Assembly (NCBI GenBank): GCA_037444845.1
Contig: JBBILQ010000033.1
Coordinates: 1 to 28,186, forward strand
Length of the DNA: 28,186 nt
Source of the DNA: JARYMI01 sp037444845
GTDB taxonomy: Bacteria; Acidobacteriota; Aminicenantia; Aminicenantales; UBA8522
Direction of reading: 5' to 3'
Position numbers and translations under genes: made by a program. Within the stretch, counting starts at the first letter, position 1. The number at the start of each line of letters is the position of its first letter. The notes beneath the pieces are model-generated. The model was not told where the DNA came from and made no database searches. It was given only the letters and a program-made list of their open reading frames with translations. This document shows, one piece after another, positions 1-6,207 of this stretch.

Positions 1-1040
1 AAACACCCAGGATAAAAGCACGGTCTGTGGAGTCGTTGAAGATGTGAAGAGGCGATTCGGGGTCAAGAATGTGGTGCTGGTAGGAGATAGAGGAATGCTC
101 TCCGGCAAAAACATAGATAAAATAGAGGAAGAGGAATTCAGGTTTATTCTCTCTCATCCTTTGAGAGGGGATAACGCCGTCTGTCGTGTCATCGAAAGGC
201 GACTTCCTTCTCTTAAAAGGATGGCCCAACATACGGATGATGAGCTCTACAGTGAGGCTATTTACCAGGGCCGGCGCTTTGTCATCTCTTATCATAAAGG
301 CAGGGCAGAAGAGAATCGAGCGAGACGCCACAGGGCTCTCGACAAAGCTCAGTCTTTCCTCGATGAAAAACTCGAAAGCTTGAAACGCAGTACAGATGGA
401 AGAATGAAGAAGGGGCGTGGCCGCCCCCTCACTCCGCAGGGGACCTATGATGTTATCCATGATTATCTGAGGGATCGTAAGCTCCTGTGTCTGTTTGATA
501 TAGAGCTTAAAGGGAAAGGGATAATCGTAAATGCCAATCAGACCAACAGGAGATGGGAAGAGAGAATCGACGGGGTGCTGGTCTTGGAGACGACCGAAGA
601 GAAACTCTCTCCCTCAGAGGTCGTAAAGCAATACAAGAACCTGCAGGATGTGGAGAGGGGTTTTAGGACATTAAAATCCAGCTTGGAGTTGCGGCCAATG
701 TATCACTGGACAGCCAACAGAATCCGGGCTCATGTCTTCCTCTGTGTCATAGCCCTTCAGCTCTCTCGGCTTATGCGGAGGAAACTTGCCGGCTCTGCTT
801 GGTCTTGGGAGAAGGCCGTAGAACGTCTGCGGGGTATTAAAACCTTTATCATTAAGACAGAAGCGCTAGAGAGAAGGGGCATCACTACTGCAGATAAAGA
901 GCAGAAAGCCATCTGTAAACAACTTGGACTTCCCTTCCCTCAGCATAAACATTTAGCTTCTTTACAGCAAATGTAGTCACGATAAAAAAAATGAAGTTGT
1001 TATATATCAATAACTTAAGACAGTTAAGTGTCAAACTCGC
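1..1040 (+). mobile_element. IS1634-like insertion sequence, 3' part
   Basis: The left end of this element lies outside the window. It contains the C-terminal part of a DDE transposase and then about 60 bp of non-coding sequence. The right boundary is not proven: the stretch TTAAGTGTCAAACTCG near 1024-1039 looks like a terminal repeat, but the matching left end is not visible, so the end coordinate is an estimate. The membrane-protein gene that follows seems to have lost its 5' part, which fits an insertion at this point. Confidence 0.6.
2..976 (+). CDS. IS1634-like family DDE transposase (5'-truncated by the window edge)
   Basis: Transposase that would cut and join the ends of its own insertion sequence. 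The reading frame is open to the window edge (NTQDKSTVCGVVEDV precedes the GTG at 44), so the N-terminal part with the first catalytic Asp is missing from view. Counting from the GTG at 44, a VGDRGM motif holds the second catalytic Asp (D15) and DVERGFRTLK holds the likely catalytic Glu (E204), followed by the RIRAHVFLC helix typical of the IS1634/IS4-like fold. The visible part has no frameshift and ends normally about 60 bp before the presumed element end, so the enzyme may be intact. The family call rests on these motifs and the spacing between them. Confidence 0.85.
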   Translation, partial: NTQDKSTVCGVVEDVKRRFGVKNVVLVGDRGMLSGKNIDKIEEEEFRFILSHPLRGDNAVCRVIERRLPSLKRMAQHTDDELYSEAIYQGRRFVISYHKGRAEENRARRHRALDKAQSFLDEKLESLKRSTDGRMKKGRGRPLTPQGTYDVIHDYLRDRKLLCLFDIELKGKGIIVNANQTNRRWEERIDGVLVLETTEEKLSPSEVVKQYKNLQDVERGFRTLKSSLELRPMYHWTANRIRAHVFLCVIALQLSRLMRRKLAGSAWSWEKAVERLRGIKTFIIKTEALERRGITTADKEQKAICKQLGLPFPQHKHLASLQQM

Positions 1041-1061
1041 CAGAGATATCCCAATTAACAG

Positions 1062-2081
1062 ATGAGAGCTCTGCTCATTCTCCTGGTTGTGAAAATTCTG
1101 GAGTCATCCCGTTTCAACCTGAATGATAGCTTAGTGTCGCGGACTCATTATGACCTCTTGAGCCTGGCCCTGGCTACACGGCAGATATTCATCTTCCTCT
1201 TTCCTTTCTTTGCCATCGCCGCCTGGAAAGAAAACCGGATAAGGGTTCCCGTCATCGGAGCTTTATCCGCCGGCCTTCTGGCCGGTTTCTTTCCGGCTCT
1301 CCTTTTTCCTCAGAGCTTCCTCCTGAACCTGATCCGTGCCTATCAGCACCTGAGCAGCCCTCCACGGATTGCCCTCTTCCAGGTCCACTCCCTCGGCCTG
1401 TCCTATTATTTCTCCAATCGCCAATGGCTGGCTACGCTTGTGTCTATGATCCTTCTCTTTAGTCTTTATGTTGTTGCCATGAAGTATCTGCGCGAGCGCA
1501 ACCTCTGGTTGTTTCTGGCCCTGGGGCTGTTCGCCTTTCTGTTCTTCAGCAGATACGCCTTTAGGCCGGAGGAGTATTATTATCTTCCCTTGTTCGCAAT
1601 TTTATTGATTGTTCCTCTGGGGGAAGTTCCCGGCGTCTCTCGACTGAGGCCCACGCGCCCGCTTCTTTTGACGGGGACGATGGTTTTGTGCTTGCTTCTC
1701 GTTTTCTTTTTCCCTTTTCTGTCCGGAAGGAACAACAGGTTGATTCACCTTACGGACGGCCCCCGAACCCCGCGTTCCAAAATTCTCGCGCCCGATGGCC
1801 GGATGGAAATTTTCTTGATCGCCGTGGCGCCGGGCCTGTGGAGCCAGAATCTCGAACTGCGCATCCGGCGCCTTGAGCCCGAAAGGAAAAATCTGCCGGT
1901 GGCCGTCAAAATCAGCATCAATGACAAAGAGGCTTTTCACAGGGAGTTTCGAGGGGAAAAATTGCGGGTCGGCATCGGCCGGAACGGCCTAAAAAAATAC
2001 TTGTTCTGGGGAGCCAACGGGCTTGAGATTGCCCTGGATGAGCCTGAATCCTTCGAGCTCAAGGCTGCCTTGAGCCGTTAG
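1062..2081 (+). CDS. polytopic membrane protein, probably 5'-truncated (GT-C glycosyltransferase-like)
   Basis: A 339-residue protein I do not recognise with certainty. It has about six hydrophobic segments (roughly residues 33-55, 62-80, 121-143, 146-163, 170-187, 199-220) and then a soluble C-terminal region of about 110 residues rich in beta-like stretches. The pattern recalls the C-terminal half of DUF2029/GT-C membrane glycosyltransferases, which use polyprenyl-phosphate sugars, but no catalytic motif is visible. A TAA lies in frame six bases before the ATG, and no good ribosome-binding site precedes it. The insertion sequence ends just upstream. I infer that this is the 3' part of a longer gene cut by that element. 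It could still be a short intact membrane protein. Confidence 0.5.
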   Translation: MRALLILLVVKILESSRFNLNDSLVSRTHYDLLSLALATRQIFIFLFPFFAIAAWKENRIRVPVIGALSAGLLAGFFPALLFPQSFLLNLIRAYQHLSSPPRIALFQVHSLGLSYYFSNRQWLATLVSMILLFSLYVVAMKYLRERNLWLFLALGLFAFLFFSRYAFRPEEYYYLPLFAILLIVPLGEVPGVSRLRPTRPLLLTGTMVLCLLLVFFFPFLSGRNNRLIHLTDGPRTPRSKILAPDGRMEIFLIAVAPGLWSQNLELRIRRLEPERKNLPVAVKISINDKEAFHREFRGEKLRVGIGRNGLKKYLFWGANGLEIALDEPESFELKAALSR

Positions 2082-2096
2082 CGTTGTTAACTCTGA

Positions 2097-2129
2097 TAAG
2101 CTAATCCAGCATTTCCTCAAGGCGGGGGA
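2097..2129 (+). repeat. 33-bp direct repeat, copy 1
   Basis: The stretch beginning TAAGCTAATCCAGCATTTCC matches 3463-3495 with three mismatches over 33 bp, in the same orientation. The pair encloses the minus-strand VapBC genes and the nucleotidyltransferase/HEPN remnant. It lies in the gap between the membrane protein and vapC. Confidence 0.7.
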
Positions 2130-2171
2130 GAAGATAGAAGGAGACGGGCAGGAAAAGGCAGAGCAGGCAAA

Positions 2172-2606
2172 TCAATGTTGGTTTGTCTTCGTGGCCAGGC
2201 CAAAATGCTTTGTATGGAGAGCCGGACAGTGTTGAGCAATCATTTCATAATGCTCATCATGGTGAAGAATCGTACTCTTATTTTCGATGGCCAAAGCGGC
2301 AATAATCAAGTCTGTCGTCGGTATCGTCAAGCCCTTTCTTCTCAGCGCAAACGCAATTTCATAACCACGTTCCCAGACAGGTTGGGAAATGGATAAGACA
2401 TCAAGGCTCTCTAATTTACTCCTTAGGGCATCCTTTTCTTTTGTTGTCCGGCAGCCCTGCAGGAGCTCCAAAATAATGATTGGAGCCGTTACCGCCAGGC
2501 CAGAAAGGATTGAACTCTTCAAGAACTCTTTTAGTCGGGGGTCGCTCGCCTTTTTGAAGCTCACAATCCAGGCAGAAGTATCGATTAGAATCCTTTCAGG
2601 ATCCAT
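2172..2606 (-). CDS. vapC: VapC-type PIN-domain ribonuclease toxin
   Basis: Small PIN-domain protein of 144 residues. The four acidic residues that bind metal in PIN nucleases are present: D9 in LIDTSAWI, E47 in ILELLQG, D99 in TTDLIIAA and D117 in HHDEHYEMIA. The family cleaves RNA (often tRNA or rRNA) when freed from its antitoxin. It is the second gene of a pair: its start overlaps the end of the upstream VapB-like gene by 11 nt, so the two are probably translationally coupled. With all catalytic positions kept and a normal length, the toxin looks functional. The target RNA cannot be read from the sequence. Confidence 0.9.
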   Translation of the reverse strand: MDPERILIDTSAWIVSFKKASDPRLKEFLKSSILSGLAVTAPIIILELLQGCRTTKEKDALRSKLESLDVLSISQPVWERGYEIAFALRRKGLTIPTTDLIIAALAIENKSTILHHDEHYEMIAQHCPALHTKHFGLATKTNQH

Positions 2607-2802
2607 GGCGCATCCTTTTTAGTTCCTCAAGAGTAAGGCCGAACTCTTCATAATTACCTATGAGTTCGCTCAGCTCCTCACGACGTCTGGCCCGGAGGAA
2701 TTCTTTAATGGCTATCTCGATGGCTTTTTTCTTGGAGGATGCGCCCGTGGCTTTTACCATTTTTTCAAGCAGATCCGCATCGATATCTAACGTTGTTCTC
2801 AT
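2596..2802 (-). CDS. vapB: VapB-type ribbon-helix-helix antitoxin
   Basis: A 68-residue protein whose first part, MRTTLDIDADLLEKMVK, is the beta strand and first helix of a ribbon-helix-helix DNA-binding fold like that of VapB (MetJ/Arc class). A charged C-terminal tail from about residue 38 would wrap the toxin. An AGGAGA ribosome-binding site (2809-2814) stands six bases before the ATG. It is the first gene of the pair with the PIN toxin downstream and probably represses its own promoter, as is usual for such antitoxins. Confidence 0.88.
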   Translation of the reverse strand: MRTTLDIDADLLEKMVKATGASSKKKAIEIAIKEFLRARRREELSELIGNYEEFGLTLEELKRMRHGS

Positions 2803-2838
2803 AAAAATCTCCTTTTTAGCATTTCAAAGTGTCGATAA

Positions 2839-2876
2839 TTATGCTTAATTTTAACCTAATTGATGCATAAAAGCAA
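2839..2876 (-). promoter_or_regulatory. candidate vapBC promoter and operator
   Basis: Reading the minus strand, TTGCTT (2871-2876) and TAAAAT (2848-2853) are separated by 17 bp, about 45 bp ahead of the antitoxin ATG. A TTATGC/GCATAA inverted pair (2839-2844 and 2865-2870) straddles the -10 box and could be the antitoxin binding site. The -35 match is only moderate. Confidence 0.4.
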
Positions 2877-2893
2877 GCAGATCTATGCATATA

Positions 2894-3055
2894 TTAGAAT
2901 TGGCTTTTAAGCTGCTCCAGTATTTTTCTACAGAATTTTTCCACGCCGAGGCAGAAGATAAAAAGGGAGAGAAAGGCCAGATCGGCAGCTTTTGTAGCTT
3001 CATGCGCTCGTTCGATCTCTTCCCGGATGTTCTCCCTCTTGTTTTCTTCGTTCAT
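2894..3055 (-). pseudogene. truncated HEPN-domain gene (toxin remnant)
   Basis: A 53-codon reading frame whose ATG overlaps the TGA of the nucleotidyltransferase gene (ATGA), the usual layout of MNT-HEPN pairs. The first 25 residues (MNEENKRENIREEIERAHEA, then TKAAD) match the start of the first helix of HEPN proteins. After that the frame runs into FLSLFIFCLGVEKF and stops. Intact HEPN partners are about 110-140 residues and carry a catalytic RxxxxxH motif in a later helix; no such motif is present here or in the next 80 bases. I infer that a deletion or frameshift removed most of the domain, so this is a dead toxin. Confidence 0.6.
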
Positions 3056-3384
3056 AAAAGGACACTTTCTCTTTCGATATCAAGGGCGATTCGTCTCTCT
3101 CTCTTTTTCAAACGATTAAATTCATCCTCCGAAAGTATCAGGGCAGATATGGGCATGAGATGGTTGAGTTCAACTTCCGCCACTTTATCAAGAACCTGGT
3201 GTTTCAGTTCCCTGGTGAGTCCTCGAATGATGATCGCGACATCCACATCCGACTCGTCGTTCCAATCTCCCCTCGCCATCGAACCGAAGAGGACCATTCT
3301 CAACAACCGATCGCCAAGGAAAGATTCCAGCGATTCTTTCAATTCCCTCAATGTTTCTGTCTTTGGCCCATCCGCCATGATCAT
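3052..3384 (-). CDS. MNT-type minimal nucleotidyltransferase
   Basis: A 110-residue DNA polymerase beta-superfamily nucleotidyltransferase. The signature GSMARGDWNDESDVDVAI starts at G34, with the Gly-Ser pair and the DxD metal-binding aspartates (D46, D48). Proteins of this kind act as antitoxins of HEPN toxins, some by AMP-modifying a tyrosine in the toxin. The catalytic motif is intact, while the partner that overlaps its stop codon is truncated. The start at 3384 is chosen for length; an ATG two codons later (3378) is also possible because neither has a strong ribosome-binding site. Confidence 0.85.
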   Translation of the reverse strand: MIMADGPKTETLRELKESLESFLGDRLLRMVLFGSMARGDWNDESDVDVAIIIRGLTRELKHQVLDKVAEVELNHLMPISALILSEDEFNRLKKRERRIALDIERESVLL

Positions 3385-3431
3385 TCACTACCAATGTGAT
3401 GATAGCACAAAAGGATTATTCGGCCTAATTT

Positions 3432-3460
3432 GAAGCCCCGAGGCTCAGCCTCGAAGTTTT
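3432..3460. other. palindrome in a divergent intergenic region
   Basis: CGAGGC and GCCTCG, separated by TCA, form a short GC-rich hairpin followed by AAGTTTT on the plus strand. It looks like an intrinsic terminator for plus-strand transcription, but no plus-strand gene ends just upstream. Its role is unknown. Confidence 0.35.
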
Positions 3461-3462
3461 AA

Positions 3463-3495
3463 TAAGCTGATCCAGCATTTCCCCAAGCCGGGGGA
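3463..3495 (+). repeat. 33-bp direct repeat, copy 2
   Basis: Second copy of the repeat at 2097-2129, with 30 of 33 bases identical and the same orientation. It ends 18 bp before the -35 box of the next toxin-antitoxin operon. Confidence 0.7.
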
Positions 3496-3513
3496 AATAA
3501 AAAAGGGGGAAAC

Positions 3514-3542
3514 TTGACAAACCATAAATATGGCTATATAAT
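3514..3542 (+). promoter_or_regulatory. consensus sigma-70 promoter of the phd/vapC (and possibly atp) operon
   Basis: TTGACA (3514-3519) and TATAAT (3537-3542) are both perfect consensus boxes with the ideal 17-bp spacing. This is the strongest promoter visible in the window. It lies 33 bp ahead of the antitoxin ATG. Confidence 0.8.
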
Positions 3543-3564
3543 TAGTCATATAAATTGGCCATAT
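3528..3564. promoter_or_regulatory. candidate operator with inverted half-sites
   Basis: ATATGGC (3528-3534), GTCATAT (3545-3551) and GCCATAT (3558-3564) form inverted half-sites across the -10 box and transcription start. Phd/YefM antitoxins repress their own operon by binding such palindromes, so this is the likely autoregulatory site. Binding is inferred. Confidence 0.5.
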
Positions 3565-3574
3565 TGGAGGACCC

Positions 3575-3841
3575 ATGAAAAGCACAACTGCGACCGTCGC
3601 CGAAGGGAAAAGAGGCTTTAGCCGGTTGATCCGGGAAGCGACCGAAAAAAAGAGAGAAATCATTGTCACGAGACGGGGCAAGCCCGTTGCCGCGATCGTC
3701 TCCTACGAGGAATATGAACGCGCAAAAAAAAGAGAGGGGTATACGAAGATCATGGAAGCGCGGGGAGTTTTCATCAAAGCAGAGATTCGGGCCGAAGACG
3801 TGTTTCGAGAGTCGAAAAGGCAACTGGAGAAAAGGCGTTGA
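3575..3841 (+). CDS. Phd/YefM-family antitoxin
   Basis: An 88-residue antitoxin. The N-terminal half has the Phd/YefM fold: a start of the type MKSTTATVAEGKRGFSRLIR, then IIVTRRGKPVAAIVSYEEYE around residues 28-48, which is the hallmark strand-turn-strand. The charged C-terminal tail would bind the toxin. A GGAGG ribosome-binding site ends five bases before the ATG. It is first in an operon with the PIN toxin; its TGA overlaps the toxin start by four bases. By family knowledge it represses its own promoter, and inverted half-sites lie across that promoter. Confidence 0.88.
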   Translation: MKSTTATVAEGKRGFSRLIREATEKKREIIVTRRGKPVAAIVSYEEYERAKKREGYTKIMEARGVFIKAEIRAEDVFRESKRQLEKRR

Positions 3842-4266
3842 AGCGCGTGGTGATAGACGCAAGCGTGGTCCTGAAGTGGTATCTGGCCGACGAAGAATTA
3901 GGCCCGAAAGCTCTTGATTTACTGGACAAGTATGTATCCGGCGACCTCGACTTCCTGGCTCCATCTCTATTGCCCTATGAGGTTGTGAACGGACTGATGA
4001 TCGCTCAGAAAAGGGGAAGGATCGCAGAGAAAAGAATCCTCGAGGCAATCGAGGGTTTTATGGCCCTGGGAATCAACTTGAAAGATCCTTCTCTTTTCTA
4101 TCCTCGCGTATTAAAATTTAGCACGGCCTATAACCGTTCAGCCTATGATTCGAGTTACCTGGCTCTGGCCGAGGAAGAGTCCGCCGTCTTCGTCACGGCC
4201 GACAAAAATCTCCTCAGCTATGTCAAAGAAGACCTGAGTTGGGTAAAATGGCTGGGGGATGTCTGA
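3838..4266 (+). CDS. vapC: VapC-type PIN-domain ribonuclease toxin
   Basis: A 142-residue PIN-domain protein. Acidic residues at the four expected positions are D7 (VIDASVVLKW), E48 (LLPYEVVNG), D104 (RSAYDSSYLAL) and D122 (FVTADKNLL), so the nuclease site looks complete. It starts with TTG inside the end of the antitoxin gene (TTGA overlap), which suggests tight translational coupling and low toxin output. Its stop codon overlaps the start of the next gene, the AtpZ-like F0 gene (TGATG), which is unusual for a toxin-antitoxin unit and places it in one transcript with ATP synthase genes. Confidence 0.9.
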   Translation: MKRVVIDASVVLKWYLADEELGPKALDLLDKYVSGDLDFLAPSLLPYEVVNGLMIAQKRGRIAEKRILEAIEGFMALGINLKDPSLFYPRVLKFSTAYNRSAYDSSYLALAEEESAVFVTADKNLLSYVKEDLSWVKWLGDV

Positions 4267-4523
4267 TGCCTCCGGAAAAGCCGCCGTCGCGGCGGCGCGT
4301 GAATTACCGCCGGCTGGCCGAGTTGAGCTCGCTCGGGCTGATGCTGCCGTCGTCGATCGCCGTCGGGCTGGCCATCGGATACCTCCTCGATAAAATCTTC
4401 GGCACCTGGCCCTGGCTGCTGGCCACCTTCACCGTGCTCGGTATCGTCTCGGGATTTCTCAGCCTTATCCGAGGTCTTAAAAAATTGGGCATTGAGCGGG
4501 ATAAAGAAAATAATGAGATTTAG
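4266..4523 (+). CDS. atpZ: AtpZ/AtpI-like F0F1 ATP synthase accessory protein
   Basis: An 85-residue membrane protein with two hydrophobic helices (about residues 22-40 and 47-66) separated by the short DKIFGTWPW turn, as in the AtpZ/AtpI family (PF09527 type). Members sit at the front of atp operons and help cation supply or c-ring assembly. The ATG at 4266 is chosen because a GGGGGA ribosome-binding site precedes it and because it overlaps the toxin stop; an in-frame start at 4239 would lie inside vapC. The next gene begins inside its last codons. Confidence 0.8.
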   Translation: MPPEKPPSRRRVNYRRLAELSSLGLMLPSSIAVGLAIGYLLDKIFGTWPWLLATFTVLGIVSGFLSLIRGLKKLGIERDKENNEI

Positions 4524-4995
4524 GGAGTTCAACTCTCCACAGGACTCTGGCCCTCAAGGTTCCCAACGCGAAGAACGCAACTTCGCTGGCGTCGAGCGCC
4601 AGAATGCCCAGCATCTTGTCGAGGAGCGCATCCTCCGCCGCATCCCGGCCGAAATCCTGGCCGTCTCAGCCGTCCTCGCGGGCGGCGCGCTTTTGTTCTT
4701 TCCCGCCCTGACCAGCCTTTTCATCCTTGCCGGCGGCGCCTTCTCGGCGGCGAGCTTCTTCTGGCTCAAAAGCGCCCTCAACCGCTTCCTCAGCAAGGAC
4801 CGCAAAAAGGCGATCCGATCCGGCCTCGTCTTCTACCTTGCCCGACTTGCCTTGCTTCTCGGCGTCTTTTTGATTATAATTCTCCTATTTCCGAGGATGG
4901 TCCTGGCTTTTGTCGCCGGTTTTTCGGCCATCGTCCTTGTTTTCTTCGTTGAAGCTGTTAGAGCGCTCTCACAGATAAAGTCATGGAAGAGTTAG
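4513..4995 (+). CDS. atpI: ATP synthase subunit I-like membrane protein
   Basis: About 160 residues with a charged N-terminal stretch and then four hydrophobic helices in two pairs (roughly residues 50-65, 68-85, 107-126 and 129-150 from the ATG at 4513). This matches the small ATP synthase I family, which aids assembly of the c ring. It lies between the AtpZ-like gene and atpB, overlapping the first by 11 nt and the second by 13 nt. The frame is open further upstream to a TTG at 4492; the ATG at 4513 is preferred as an ordinary start codon, but its ribosome-binding site is weak. The N-terminal 45 residues are not typical of the family. Confidence 0.65.
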   Translation: MRFREFNSPQDSGPQGSQREERNFAGVERQNAQHLVEERILRRIPAEILAVSAVLAGGALLFFPALTSLFILAGGAFSAASFFWLKSALNRFLSKDRKKAIRSGLVFYLARLALLLGVFLIIILLFPRMVLAFVAGFSAIVLVFFVEAVRALSQIKSWKS

Positions 4996-5732
4996 AACAC
5001 AGCCTATATATCGTCGAGCTCTTCAACAAAATCTTCGGCAAGCCGGTCGTCGCCCTCCTCGGCCTTTTGGGAATCGAGCCAAAGCATCCGGAAAGCCCCA
5101 TCCCCGACTACATCGTCATGTGCATTATGGTGGCCGCCTTTCTCATCGTCGTTTTCGGCCTGGCCTCACGCCGGCTCTCCATTATCCCGTCAGGGCGACA
5201 GAGCGTGTTAGAGATCATCGTTCAGATGTTCGAGAGCATCCTCACCGACATCATCGGCGAGCAGGGAAAAAAATACCTGCCGATGATCGGCACGATTGGC
5301 TTATTCATCTTCAGCGCCAATATGCTGGGGTTTGTGCCGGGATTCATGTCGCCGACCTCAAAGCTCAACGTGACCGCGGGATGTGCCCTCGCCGTTTTCG
5401 TCTACTACCACTGGCAGGGGATGAAAGCCCAGGGAGCCCTGAAATACCTCAAGCATTTTACGGGGCCGATTCCAGCCCTGGCACCTCTCATGCTGCCTAT
5501 TGAAATCATCAGCCACTTTTCCCGGCCGGTGTCTCTCTCGCTCCGACTCTTCGGAAATATTTTCGCCGAGAAGCTGCTCATCGTGATCATCGCCTCCGTC
5601 ATGCCTTTTGTCCTCCCTCTCCCTTTCATGGCCGTGGGCATCTTCACGGCCATCATCCAGGCCTTTGTCTTCGTCCTGTTAGCTTGCATCTACATTGCGG
5701 GCGCCGTGGCCCATGAGGGAGAACATTCTTAA
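4983..5732 (+). CDS. atpB: F0F1 ATP synthase subunit a
   Basis: Stator subunit a of the membrane sector, 249 residues, normal length. It forms the ion half-channels beside the c ring. The essential arginine is R188 in SLSLRLFGNIFA, and the conserved glutamine of the last helix is Q226 in IIQAFVFVLL. Hydrophobic helices run near residues 43-62, 98-120, 131-144, 165-180, 186-212 and 217-242. It overlaps the AtpI-like gene and precedes atpE. Subunit b and all F1 genes are absent from the window, so the ATP synthase genes are split between loci. Confidence 0.95.
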   Translation: MEELEHSLYIVELFNKIFGKPVVALLGLLGIEPKHPESPIPDYIVMCIMVAAFLIVVFGLASRRLSIIPSGRQSVLEIIVQMFESILTDIIGEQGKKYLPMIGTIGLFIFSANMLGFVPGFMSPTSKLNVTAGCALAVFVYYHWQGMKAQGALKYLKHFTGPIPALAPLMLPIEIISHFSRPVSLSLRLFGNIFAEKLLIVIIASVMPFVLPLPFMAVGIFTAIIQAFVFVLLACIYIAGAVAHEGEHS

Positions 5733-5770
5733 CCCATAGAAAAATAATAGAAAAGAAAGGAGAAAAGACG

Positions 5771-6121
5771 ATGAAGCACCTCAAAGCGCTGGGCAGCCTG
5801 CTGTTTTTTGTCCTGGTGGCGTCGAGCCCGCTGCTCGCCCAAGGGGCGGCAGAAGCCGCTGTCAACCCGGTCAAGGCATCCCTCTACAAGTTAGCGCTTA
5901 TAGTCGGCGGAGCTATCATCACGCTGACTGCGGCCGCGGGCGCTTTCTGCCAGGCCAAGGCCATCTCGAGCGCCTGCGAGGGAATCTCCAGGAACCCGGG
6001 AGCCGCCTCTCACATCCGCTTCCTGCTCATCTTCGGCCTCGTCCTCATCGAAACGCTGGTCATCTACGCCCTGCTCATCACGATCATCATCGTCCTGATT
6101 CAGTGGGGAAATTACGCCTGA
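5771..6121 (+). CDS. atpE: F0F1 ATP synthase subunit c, sodium-type, with signal-like N-terminus
   Basis: Ring-forming subunit c, 116 residues, longer than the usual 75-90. The first 24 residues are a positively charged start plus a hydrophobic stretch ending in SSPLLAQG, like a cleavable signal peptide. Two core helices follow (about 42-68 and 83-110) joined by the SRNPGA loop. Anchoring on that loop, Q61, E94, T95 and Y99 fall on the sodium ligands Q32, E65, S66 and Y70 of the Ilyobacter tartaricus ring. This predicts sodium rather than proton coupling. A strong AAGGAG ribosome-binding site lies before the ATG, consistent with high output. It is the last F0 gene here. Confidence 0.93.
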   Translation: MKHLKALGSLLFFVLVASSPLLAQGAAEAAVNPVKASLYKLALIVGGAIITLTAAAGAFCQAKAISSACEGISRNPGAASHIRFLLIFGLVLIETLVIYALLITIIIVLIQWGNYA

Positions 6122-6207
6122 GAAAGGCGGGGACAGGCAAGGCCAGGCGCGCTTCGCCCACGGCGGCAGAGCCAATGTTTTTCTCGCGCTGGCGATAGAG
6201 CGATAGA

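Noticed and set aside
2885..3433. 182-codon plus-strand frame opposite the nucleotidyltransferase
   Set aside because: The minus strand has the catalytic motif and the HEPN start; the plus frame has no family features.
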